Shown: positions 1 through 5,005 of the stretch, piece after piece
Layout of the letters: the number at the start of each line of letters is the position of its first letter
Numbering within the stretch: position 1 is the stretch's first letter
Source: Acidobacteriota bacterium
GTDB lineage: Bacteria; Acidobacteriota; UBA6911; RPQK01; JADFOI01
Direction of reading: 5' to 3'
DNA: 5,005 nt
Assembly (NCBI GenBank): GCA_029942065.1
Contig: JAPYTY010000181.1
Coordinates: 1-5,005 of the forward strand
Program-made: the position numbers and the translations under genes
Notes under the pieces: generated by a model
Told to the model about the DNA's origin: nothing
The model's input: the letters and a program-made list of their open reading frames with translations, nothing else
Databases searched by the model: none

Positions 1-541
1 CCAGCAAGGCAATTGTGATTGCGCTCAGCTGGACGATTCCGGCTGTTAGGATCGGTGCTCGTTCCACGGTCACAACAGGATAGGGGTTTTGCACCCCTTC
101 GCCCCGGGGCTCGTTCCACCAGACCACGCTGCCATCGCTGTATTTTTGCCAGGATTTAAAAGGATAGACTCCTGGTTTCTCGGGAACATTCAGAGTAAAG
201 TAAATCATCTGAAAGGTCTCCGGCTCAGCCTCATCACCCGTCCACCAGAGTCGCAGGACCTTCCCGTCCTCGTCGAACTCCCTATGCGGGGTCCAGCCGG
301 ATATGTCCTCAGAGAAACCGAGGTCCCCTCCGTTTTGGTGCCACTCCGGAGACACCTCGATGCCCAACTCGACCACCGAAATCTCCTTTTCCACGGGCGC
401 CCGAATGAAATGGCGCACGTGACGAACCCCTGCCTGGGCGGTGCGCGGGGTGATGCTCACATGAGCAAAACTGGGGGCTGTGAAAACTGTAAGAACAAGC
501 CATACCAAGATGCCCGAACCGAATCTCAAGGTCTGCATCAT
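1..541 (-). CDS. YcnI-family (DUF1775) secreted copper-binding protein, C-terminus outside window
   Basis: Partial gene read leftwards off the window edge; 180 residues are visible. Residues 1-26 form a Sec signal peptide (Arg near the start, hydrophobic core ILVWLVLTVF, cleavage after SFA), so the mature protein would begin with His27 in HVSITP. This is the hallmark of YcnI proteins, in which the N-terminal His helps bind Cu(II) in a one-histidine brace. The rest follows the family: APVEKEI (res 48-54), the WxxxGD-type middle, PETFQMIYF (107-115), and WQKYSDGSVVWW (131-142), matching the conserved Y-x-DGSVVxW block. Residues from about 166 (LTAGIVQLSAITIALL) begin a membrane helix, so the product is probably anchored facing the periplasm or cell exterior. 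YcnI genes often sit beside CopC/CopD-type copper genes; these would lie left of the window. The family role, copper binding or trafficking, is inferred from homology by eye. The start could be ATG at 541 or 538; 538 is better spaced from the ribosome binding site. Confidence 0.87.
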   Translation of the reverse strand, partial: MMQTLRFGSGILVWLVLTVFTAPSFAHVSITPRTAQAGVRHVRHFIRAPVEKEISVVELGIEVSPEWHQNGGDLGFSEDISGWTPHREFDEDGKVLRLWWTGDEAEPETFQMIYFTLNVPEKPGVYPFKSWQKYSDGSVVWWNEPRGEGVQNPYPVVTVERAPILTAGIVQLSAITIALL

Positions 542-545
542 TCAT

Positions 546-551
546 CCTCCT
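546..551 (-). promoter_or_regulatory. Shine-Dalgarno of the YcnI-family gene
   Basis: A perfect AGGAGG on the minus strand lies directly before three clustered ATGs. ATG at 545 touches it and is in a different frame, giving only a 78-codon ORF with no family features. ATG at 541 is 4 nt away and ATG at 538 is 7 nt away; both are in the YcnI frame. The spacing favours 538 as the true start, which shortens the protein by one Met. Confidence 0.7.
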
Positions 552-623
552 GTAAAGGAATCAATTAAAGACACGCATTCAAACACCTGCCGGTGCCAAG
601 AAACGTCTGACCCTCGCGCCCGC

Positions 624-818
624 TTAGGTGAGGTCCACCGAAGGCACCCAGGGTTCCTCTGCCCAACCCACTCTGGTGCGGGCTACCTGGGCATCGATGA
701 GATAGGGTCTGCCTTCCCCGCTCGCCCGGCGCGCCCGCTGCAGGGCAGCCTGCAATTCGTCCGGCGATACAAGCTCTCTGCTGCCCCCCTGACACACGAC
801 AAAACCGACTCTCCAGAT
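624..818 (-). pseudogene. C-terminal remnant of a thiamine-diphosphate-dependent enzyme (acetolactate synthase-like)
   Basis: 64 sense codons then TAA, open from the codon right after the amidase stop and in the same frame. It has no ATG and no ribosome binding site before its only early GTG (797). The text LVSPDELQAALQRARRASG, then GRPYLIDAQVAR, then GWAEEPWVP, matches the end of ThDP enzymes of the acetolactate synthase/benzoylformate decarboxylase class: a helix 'pxELxxALxxA', the strand 'GxPxLIDxxVxR', and a short tail. Such enzymes are about 550-600 residues, so roughly 90 percent is missing, including the ThDP-binding GDG...N motif. The first ~13 residues (IWRVGFVVCQ onward) do not look like the family and overlap a repeat found upstream of the amidase, which suggests the junction lies near 780-818. 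I infer a deletion or insertion scar. An amidase with a readthrough extension is possible but unlikely. Confidence 0.6.
799..816 (+). repeat. 18-nt direct repeat, copy A (just after the amidase gene)
   Basis: ACAAAACCGACTCTCCAG. It matches copy B at 2621-2638 at 17 of 18 positions (T812 versus G2634), in the same orientation. It starts two bases beyond the amidase stop codon and overlaps the beginning of the thiamine-diphosphate enzyme remnant. Similarity does not clearly extend on either side. A match this long is unlikely but not impossible by chance in 5 kb. Confidence 0.5.
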
Positions 819-2438
819 TCACTTAGGGAGAGGGGGTGTACTCTCAGGGGGTTTGCGGTGCAGCGTTCCCTGTTCATAAGAGTAAGCCAGTTTGATCAGA
901 GTCCGCTCGCCGTAGGGCCTTCCCAGAAAACTAATCCCAGCAGGAAGCTGATCGCTTGTAAACCCTGCCGGCACGGTGATGGTTGGGACGAACACCAAAA
1001 AGGTGTTCAAATGGGGAGCTCCCTTGGAGCTGACATAAGGCGGATTCACCCCATCCTTAATGAGGGTCGGTTGGTGCTCTACAGACTTGTGGACAATGGC
1101 GTCCAATTGATGATCCGCCATGACTTTAAGCACCCTGGTCATCAGCTCATCCCGTGCCATGAGGTATTGGTAGTGTCTTGATTCAGCCTCCCTAGGATCT
1201 CTTGAAGATCCCGTCAGGCGCCTTTTCACCGTAGGGAACACCTTGTCAAAGTCGGGCGACTGGACGACATCCTCACGCGCCCTGAAGGGGGGATTGGCGC
1301 TTCTGCCGAAGTAGAGCTTGAACGATTCTTCACCATCGGGTCCGTTCGCTCTTGTGGCGAGCAGCTCCTTGAGATCGGGAATCACAACCGGGTCCACGAT
1401 GACGGCTCCGGCGGCCTTCAATTCTCCAACTGCTTTCTCGAAGACCTCCGTGACCTTCTGGAAATCTTCCGACTCAGGTTCCGAATTCGCATTCATCGAC
1501 TCATGCAAAACACCGATGCGTGCCCCCTTCAAACCATCCTTATCGAGAAATTCTGTGTAGCTCTCGGGAACATGGCCGACGCCCCGCGCTGTCAGCGGGT
1601 CTTCAGGGTCATATCCAACTAGGACGTCCAGAAGCGTGGCCAGATCTGTGACGGTGCGCGCCATGGGTCCCAGAGAGCCGTTAATCGATGGCCATCCGGA
1701 ATACACGCCGGTTCGACTGACCAGGCCAGCCGTGGGTCTCATTCCCACCAGAGAGTTCCAGGTTGAGGGTCTCCGAATCGAGGCAAAGCCCTCCTGTCCG
1801 ACTGCAACCGTCGCAAAGTTTGCCGTAATTGCCCCGCCCGGGCCTCCGGAGGAACCGCCCACCGTTCTCTCCAGATCATAGGGATTGCGTGTTGATCCAA
1901 AGAGGGAACCATGGGTATCCCCGCCTCCCCATGCACCGAGGGTGGCCTTGGCCAGAATGATCGCTCCAGCTTCTCTCAGGTTCACCACGGCAACGGCTTC
2001 ATGGTCCGGATAGTAATCCTTTAAAAGAATCGAGCCCAATGTTGTGGGCATGTCTCTGGCGTCCATCTGATCTTTAAGGATGACCGGGATCCCGTGAAGT
2101 GGGCCAACAAAACCGGAGGACTGGAAAGCGGTATCCAATTGATCGGCCTCTTCAAGGGCTTTGGGATTCACCGTGATGATGGAATTGATCATGGGCCCAT
2201 TCTTGTCGTAGGCCTCGATACGATCCAGATAGAGTTGGACCAGTTGGCGAGAGGTGAGCTGCCCTGATCTGTAGGCGTCATGAATATCCGCTATCGTGGC
2301 CTCCAGAAGCTCAAAAGGCTGACTCTGTCCGCCGTCGCTGTCTGACCCACACGAAAACAGCACGAGTGAGGTGAAGGCCAGAAGCAGGACCGATTTCAAG
2401 AGTCTCGAACGAAATAGTGTACTCAGGCTTTCCTTCAT
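819..2438 (-). CDS. Amidase-signature-family hydrolase, predicted lipoprotein
   Basis: Complete 539-residue protein. Residues 1-29 are a lipoprotein signal peptide: basic start, hydrophobic stretch, then LFSC with Cys30 as the lipidated residue. A polar linker (GSDSDGGQSQ) leads into the domain, so it should act outside the cytoplasm on a membrane anchor. The amidase signature triad is present: Lys122 in GIPVILKDQ, cis-Ser196 in GGSSGG, and nucleophile Ser220 in GQEGFASIRRPS. The Ser-Ser spacing of 24 equals that of fatty acid amide hydrolase. The usual glycines before the nucleophile (GGS) are Phe-Ala-Ser here, a variant I believe occurs in a secreted subgroup. The domain continues through VGMRPTAGLVSR (231-242) and ends normally with a GRP..ER..L..AYSYEQ block and RKPPESTPPLP, so the C-terminus is intact. 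Family reaction: hydrolysis of an amide C-N bond; the substrate cannot be told. A strong AAGGAGGT at 2444-2451, 5 nt from ATG, supports the start. Remnants lie on both sides. Confidence 0.93.
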   Translation of the reverse strand: MKESLSTLFRSRLLKSVLLLAFTSLVLFSCGSDSDGGQSQPFELLEATIADIHDAYRSGQLTSRQLVQLYLDRIEAYDKNGPMINSIITVNPKALEEADQLDTAFQSSGFVGPLHGIPVILKDQMDARDMPTTLGSILLKDYYPDHEAVAVVNLREAGAIILAKATLGAWGGGDTHGSLFGSTRNPYDLERTVGGSSGGPGGAITANFATVAVGQEGFASIRRPSTWNSLVGMRPTAGLVSRTGVYSGWPSINGSLGPMARTVTDLATLLDVLVGYDPEDPLTARGVGHVPESYTEFLDKDGLKGARIGVLHESMNANSEPESEDFQKVTEVFEKAVGELKAAGAVIVDPVVIPDLKELLATRANGPDGEESFKLYFGRSANPPFRAREDVVQSPDFDKVFPTVKRRLTGSSRDPREAESRHYQYLMARDELMTRVLKVMADHQLDAIVHKSVEHQPTLIKDGVNPPYVSSKGAPHLNTFLVFVPTITVPAGFTSDQLPAGISFLGRPYGERTLIKLAYSYEQGTLHRKPPESTPPLPK

Positions 2439-2495
2439 AGGGCACCTCCTTGGTTAGGGCCAGGACTCATCTTTTCTGAAACTGTGTTCTGCGAG

Positions 2496-2512
2496 ATGGT
2501 CGTGCCGACCAT
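2496..2512. promoter_or_regulatory. Perfect inverted repeat upstream of the amidase gene, possible operator
   Basis: ATGGTCG, spacer TGC, then CGACCAT: 7-bp perfect arms with a 3-nt centre, 58-74 nt upstream of the amidase ATG. No T-tract follows on either strand, so it is not a terminator. The position fits an operator for a dimeric regulator or a hairpin in the 5' leader. Repeats of this size arise by chance a few times per 5 kb, so only its location makes it notable. Confidence 0.35.
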
Positions 2513-2566
2513 ACAGCCCCCCTGGCGCAATGCAGCTGGTCTCAATCTTACGCGGGGAGGAGGTTA

Positions 2567-2665
2567 ATGGCAATGGGCATCGCTATTGTGAGAGCACGAC
2601 GGGTGAAACTCTTTACCCATACAAAACCGACTCGCCAGGAGTTCCGTTTCCTTGGAGGTGGGTAG
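2567..2665 (+). CDS. Possible small ORF, 32 residues, unrecognised
   Basis: A strong GGGGAGGAGG (2554-2563) precedes ATG at 2567 (3 nt spacing) and a second in-frame ATG at 2573 (9 nt, better). The peptide begins MAMGIAIVRARRVKLF, is basic, and ends at TAG 2663-2665. It reads across the direct repeat copy B (residues THTKPTRQ). I recognise no family. It may be the start of a gene whose remainder is lost, or simply chance; nothing but the ribosome binding site supports it. Confidence 0.2.
   Translation: MAMGIAIVRARRVKLFTHTKPTRQEFRFLGGG
2621..2638 (+). repeat. 18-nt direct repeat, copy B (upstream of the amidase gene)
   Basis: ACAAAACCGACTCGCCAG, 17 of 18 identical to copy A at 799-816 and in the same orientation. 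It lies 182 nt upstream of the amidase start, so the two copies bracket the gene in a 1.84-kb unit. It carries no terminal inverted repeat and no transposase gene is adjacent. Confidence 0.5.
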
Positions 2666-2783
2666 CAATAGAGGCACGTTTCTTTGTACTGGGGAATGAA
2701 GCTCTAAGCCTAGAAGCTCCCTTAGAAAACTTATATCCTGTATACAGCCGCTTTCTCTTTGAGACCCTTTAGGAGATTGCCTT

Positions 2784-3008
2784 ATGCCAACCCGAATAAT
2801 TCTAGCCTTGATGCTGGGCCTACTGGTCCTGCCTGTTGTTGCACAGGATGAGCGACCACCGACTGGTGAAGACACCGGCCCCAACATTGAGTCCATTGCT
2901 GGATCCATCGCTGAGCAAATAGACGAGGATGTTATGGTCACCCTGGGTCTCTGGTATGACTCTGGATTGGGCGTACCACAAGACCGTGAAGAGACTGCCC
3001 GGTGGTAG
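2784..3008 (+). pseudogene. Truncated secreted Sel1-repeat protein (N-terminal fragment)
   Basis: 74 codons with a good start: AGGAG at 2771-2775, 8 nt before ATG. Residues 1-20 are a Sec signal peptide (MPTRIILALMLGLLVLPVVA, cleavage before Gln21), followed by an acidic, Pro-rich linker. Residues 51-74 contain LGLWYDSGLGVPQDREETARW, the first two thirds of a Sel1-like repeat (consensus LGxxYxxGxGVPQDxxxAxxWYrkAA). The frame stops with TAG exactly where the conserved Tyr after Trp is expected, and the second helix of the repeat is gone. Sel1 proteins normally carry several ~36-residue repeats that bind partner proteins in the periplasm. The next base begins the cut end of a gene on the other strand, so I read this as a deletion-truncated gene rather than a natural short protein. 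It is the only plus-strand gene in the window. Confidence 0.7.
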
Positions 3009-3164
3009 TTTGGACCTCACCTGCTTGGCGTAGCGGAACTGTTTTTCCGTCAGATGCCCGGAGCCGATCAACAGGTTGGCAATTTTCTCCCCGGGCGGAG
3101 TGTTTTCTGGCGGAGGGGCCCCCCGTGGAAAAACGGCCGGCTCCGGCGTACTGGTATTAGACAT
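3009..3164 (-). pseudogene. N-terminal fragment of a PilB/GspE-like secretion or pilus ATPase gene
   Basis: Reading leftwards from ATG at 3164 (GAGG about 9 nt upstream; an alternative in-frame ATG is at 3179) gives about 52 codons: MSNTSTPEPAVF, a Pro-rich stretch, then EKIANLLIGSGHLTEKQF and RYAKQVRSK. The second part matches the N-terminal domain of type II secretion/type IV pilus ATPases (pattern 'xxLLxxxGxLTexQlxxAxxxQ'). These proteins are usually about 550-600 residues; the Walker A/B ATPase region is absent. Past codon RSK the frame simply continues antisense through the Sel1 fragment for some 60 codons with no family features. Loss of the 3' part at about 3009 is therefore inferred. 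The family call rests on a short motif and could instead be another protein with the same N-terminal domain. Confidence 0.5.
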
Positions 3165-3295
3165 CTTCAAGTGCCTCATCGGAACGCCCGGAAATTCCTT
3201 TAGTGAGCCCGACCCAAACCCGAAAACAAACGGGAGGTTGGCAGGGTGGGACAGATTCCCCCGACAGGGCGAAATCCTGCTCTCGGTTCTCGAAG

Positions 3296-4075
3296 TTATT
3301 CTGGTTGTCCCGGCGTCGAGGTCCGGGAGGTGATCCCGAAGTAATCGGCCAGACATCGTAGGTACTCCGGCTCCGAGTTAACATCCCGTTCCTGCCTGTG
3401 GGACCCCTCCAGGATGGTTAATTGTTTTCCACTCAGAGTGATTCTTCCGTTGGGAGTCGCCAGGCTCACCAAGCGCTTTCGGGCGAAGGGGGAGTCGGGG
3501 GAACTTTGATGATAGCCACACATCACCTGAAACTCCGTTCGCTGCCTGGGCTTCAGGCTGAAGAAAAAACGAGGTGCCCAGGGGGAGTCGGGTTCCCGAA
3601 AACAGAGGGCCAGCTCACCGTCATGGGGTTGAACCTGATACTGGAGTCCTTCGGCGGTGGCTTGATTGGCACCGTCGAGTGTCATCGGTTCCCGGCATGA
3701 CCTGCCGTTCCCCACATCCACCAGGTAGTCCTGCTCAAGCCTCACCAGCAGCACCATATGATCGAACTCCGGACCGGGGGTGGAATCCAGGACCATTCGT
3801 GCAGAGAGAAAATCGACCTGGAACTCCAGGGCCTGGAGCAGATCATGGAAAAGACCGTTGCACTCGTAACAGAACCCACCCCGTTGTTCCACCACGATCT
3901 TCTGGTAGACCGCATCCGGGAAGAAGCTGATCTCCCGTCCCAGGTGAATGTCCAGATTTTCGAATGGAACCCGCAGTAGAAATGCCCTTTGCAAAGATTG
4001 GAGGGTTTCCAGGGTAGGATCGATTGGTCCCCGGTATTGAATTCGTTGTAGACAGTGCTGGACGTCCAGACCCAT
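3296..4075 (-). CDS. nat: Arylamine N-acetyltransferase
   Basis: Complete 259-residue cytosolic enzyme that moves an acetyl group from acetyl-CoA to arylamines, hydrazines or similar amines by a ping-pong mechanism through a Cys thioester. The triad is present: Cys69 in RGGFCYECN, His106 in FDHMVLLV, and Asp120 in YLVDVGNG. The family N-terminus is also clear: PTLETLQSLQRAFLLRVPFENLDIHLGR (20-47 in pieces: PTLETL, VPFENLD, HLGR), then SLKPRQRTEF and LTILEG in the C-terminal lid region. Length is slightly below the usual 270-280. ATG at 4075 matches the family start, but the purine-rich GGGGAGGA ends right against it, an unusually short spacing; no better in-frame start exists before the upstream TAA. 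The physiological substrate is unknown; bacterial members act in xenobiotic detoxification or as amide synthases in natural-product pathways, and nothing nearby supports the latter. Confidence 0.95.
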   Translation of the reverse strand: MGLDVQHCLQRIQYRGPIDPTLETLQSLQRAFLLRVPFENLDIHLGREISFFPDAVYQKIVVEQRGGFCYECNGLFHDLLQALEFQVDFLSARMVLDSTPGPEFDHMVLLVRLEQDYLVDVGNGRSCREPMTLDGANQATAEGLQYQVQPHDGELALCFREPDSPWAPRFFFSLKPRQRTEFQVMCGYHQSSPDSPFARKRLVSLATPNGRITLSGKQLTILEGSHRQERDVNSEPEYLRCLADYFGITSRTSTPGQPE

Positions 4076-4142
4076 TCCTCCCCGTCCATTGTAAACAATT
4101 CGCCGCAGAGGATTTTATCCGGGGAAATCCACAGCCGTGAAA

Positions 4143-4168
4143 CGGCGGAGAGGCCCTGGAAGCCGCCG
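4143..4168 (-). terminator. GC-rich hairpin between the lactonase-like gene and the acetyltransferase gene
   Basis: Inverted repeat CGGCGG / CCGCCG with a 14-nt loop, starting 16 nt downstream of the stop codon of the SMP-30-like gene. On the minus strand the second arm is followed by only TTT, so a strong intrinsic terminator is not supported; it may be a weak terminator or a processing hairpin. If it ends transcription, the acetyltransferase needs its own promoter in the remaining ~65 nt. Confidence 0.25.
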
Positions 4169-4183
4169 GTCGCGGGGTCGGCC

Positions 4184-5005
4184 TTATCTTGTGCCTGGTG
4201 GCAGCAGTCCCTGAATGTTGAGTCGGATCCGGTAGAGGCCCGTACGGGCCGTCATGTAGAGGGTCTTTCCATCGGCGTCGCCCCAAGCCACGTTTGCCGG
4301 TTGCTCGGTTGGTTGAATGGTCCCGATATGCGTGCCGTCGGGAGTAAAGATCAGGACACCCCCGGGGCCGGTGCAATAGAGATTGCCCTGGGAGTCCACC
4401 TTCATGCCGTCCGCACCCCCGGCGCCCTCGATGTCGCCGGCATCGAAAAAGACACGACCGTTGCTAATGGAACCATCAGGCTGGACATCGTAGGCCATCC
4501 AGCGTTTGGAGTCGCCCACGTAGAGGGTGGTTTCATCCGGCGAGAGGGCGATGCCGTTGGGGCGGGTGAGTGCGCTTGTCAACAACTCGATCCGGCCGTC
4601 GGAGTCGAGACGATAGACGCCATTGAAATCCAGCTCCTTATCAGGTGATTCATCCTGGCCTTGCAGGCCATAGGGAGGGTCGGTGAAGTAGAGGTCCCCT
4701 GAGCTATGGAGGACCAGATCATTGGGACTGTTGAGCTTCTTCCCCTTGAACTGGTCGATGAGCAGCTCACGGTCTCCTCCGGCCAGGGGCATACGGGAAA
4801 TACGGCGGTTTCCGTGTTCGGAGATGATCAGGTTGCCTTTCCCATCCACGGTGAGCCCGTTGGGGCCGATGCCGCGGGGCTCTTCGGGAGGAGGCCCTGA
4901 ATAGACAGGCGTCAGAAACGGCTCGGATTTGGCGCCCGGGGTCCATTGGTCGATGGTGTCCCCGCGCACGTCGCTGAAAAGCAGATAGCCGGGATTCTCC
5001 ACCCA
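4184..5005 (-). CDS. SMP-30/gluconolactonase/LRE-like beta-propeller, N-terminus outside window
   Basis: Partial at the right edge: the frame is open to the last base and the first visible residues (WVENPGYLLFSDV) are internal to the family, where an upstream 'EGPxW' normally carries the first metal ligand. A GTG at 5002 is therefore not the start. Visible landmarks, numbering that GTG as 1: Asn94 in NSPNDLVLHS, Asn149 in LTRPNGIALSPD, Asp198 in GGADGMKVD; these align with substrate Asn103 and metal ligands Asn154 and Asp204 of human SMP30. Repeated blade motifs (DGKGNLIISEHGNRRI, SGDLYFTDPPYGL, SQGNLYCTGPGGV) show a six-bladed propeller, and the C-terminus is complete (LYMTARTGLYRIRL, then a short tail). 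Family activity is metal-dependent hydrolysis of sugar lactones or related esters; the actual substrate cannot be read. Whether it is secreted depends on the missing N-terminus. The acetyltransferase follows 108 nt downstream on the same strand. Confidence 0.9.
   Translation of the reverse strand, partial: WVENPGYLLFSDVRGDTIDQWTPGAKSEPFLTPVYSGPPPEEPRGIGPNGLTVDGKGNLIISEHGNRRISRMPLAGGDRELLIDQFKGKKLNSPNDLVLHSSGDLYFTDPPYGLQGQDESPDKELDFNGVYRLDSDGRIELLTSALTRPNGIALSPDETTLYVGDSKRWMAYDVQPDGSISNGRVFFDAGDIEGAGGADGMKVDSQGNLYCTGPGGVLIFTPDGTHIGTIQPTEQPANVAWGDADGKTLYMTARTGLYRIRLNIQGLLPPGTR

Larger units (their letters stand above)
2439..2783. other. 345-nt intergenic stretch without a convincing gene
   Basis: Lies between the divergent starts of the amidase (minus) and the truncated Sel1 gene (plus), so it should hold both promoters; I find no pair of -35 and -10 boxes with good spacing for either. 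It contains the amidase ribosome binding site, a 17-nt palindrome (2496-2512), a purine-rich AGGAGG followed by a short ORF (2567-2665), and copy B of the direct repeat. The right part (about 2660-2783) looks more AT-rich than the surrounding genes. An 80-codon plus-strand frame at 2530-2772 has no recognisable domain and no ribosome binding site. Confidence 0.6.

Noticed and set aside
309..545. 78-codon minus-strand frame starting at ATG 545
   Set aside because: It overlaps the YcnI gene in another frame; the YcnI frame has a signal peptide and family motifs, and the AGGAGG touches this ATG with no spacer.
480..1181. 233-codon plus-strand open frame
   Set aside because: It runs antisense through the amidase C-terminus and the enzyme remnant, lacks a domain or ribosome binding site, and its composition is that of a shadow frame.
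2530..2772. 80-codon plus-strand frame in the intergenic stretch
   Set aside because: No ribosome binding site, no recognisable domain, and it ends right at the ribosome binding site of the Sel1 gene; probably chance.
3488..3592. 12-nt repeat GGGGGAGTCGGG at 3488-3499 and 3581-3592
   Set aside because: Both copies encode Pro-Asp-Ser-Pro in the acetyltransferase reading frame with similar codons; no further similarity, so likely coincidental coding repetition.
3742..4098. 118-codon minus-strand frame overlapping the acetyltransferase
   Set aside because: It is the +1 frame of the acetyltransferase, whose own frame shows the full catalytic triad.
4076..4120. TACAAT as a -10 box for the acetyltransferase
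   Set aside because: No matching -35 box at 16-18 nt, and the transcript would begin almost at the start codon.
1..5005. CRISPR array, tRNA, rRNA, riboswitch, phage or transposon genes
   Set aside because: No regularly spaced repeats, no tRNA-like cloverleaf, no transposase or integrase frame, and no terminal inverted repeats were seen on either strand.

Overview
The window reads as chromosomal DNA of a Gram-negative-type bacterium, probably an uncultured environmental lineage. The reasons are an amidase with a lipoprotein signal, a secreted YcnI-family copper protein, what looks like the start of a type II secretion/type IV pilus ATPase gene, and moderately high GC. I cannot name the phylum from sequence alone. 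There are no RNA genes, CRISPR arrays, transposase genes or phage genes. I do not see a previously undescribed system here. The most interesting content is a set of gene fragments that record past deletions or rearrangements.

All intact genes are on the minus strand, so the functional order runs from right to left. From the right edge: a partial SMP-30/gluconolactonase/LRE-like beta-propeller (4184-5005, N-terminus outside the window); after a 108-nt gap, a complete arylamine N-acetyltransferase (3296-4075) with its Cys-His-Asp triad; then a region of gene debris (3009-3164 minus and 2784-3008 plus). In the debris, the first ~52 codons of a PilB/GspE-like gene and the first 74 codons of a secreted Sel1-repeat gene meet tail to tail, each cut inside its domain. 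The 345-nt stretch 2439-2783 has no convincing gene. It holds a 17-nt perfect palindrome upstream of the amidase, one copy of an 18-nt direct repeat and a weak 32-codon ORF.

Next is a complete amidase-signature lipoprotein (819-2438). Directly after its stop codon, and in the same frame, lies a 64-codon piece resembling the C-terminus of a thiamine-diphosphate enzyme of the acetolactate-synthase type (624-818), with no start of its own. The second copy of the 18-nt repeat lies at that junction, so the two copies bracket the amidase. At the left edge, a YcnI/DUF1775 copper-binding protein (1-541) starts and runs out of the window.

The intact genes (lactonase-like enzyme, arylamine acetyltransferase, secreted amidase, copper protein) do not form an obvious pathway. 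Gaps of about 80 to over 100 nt between most of them, together with the debris, argue against one tight operon.
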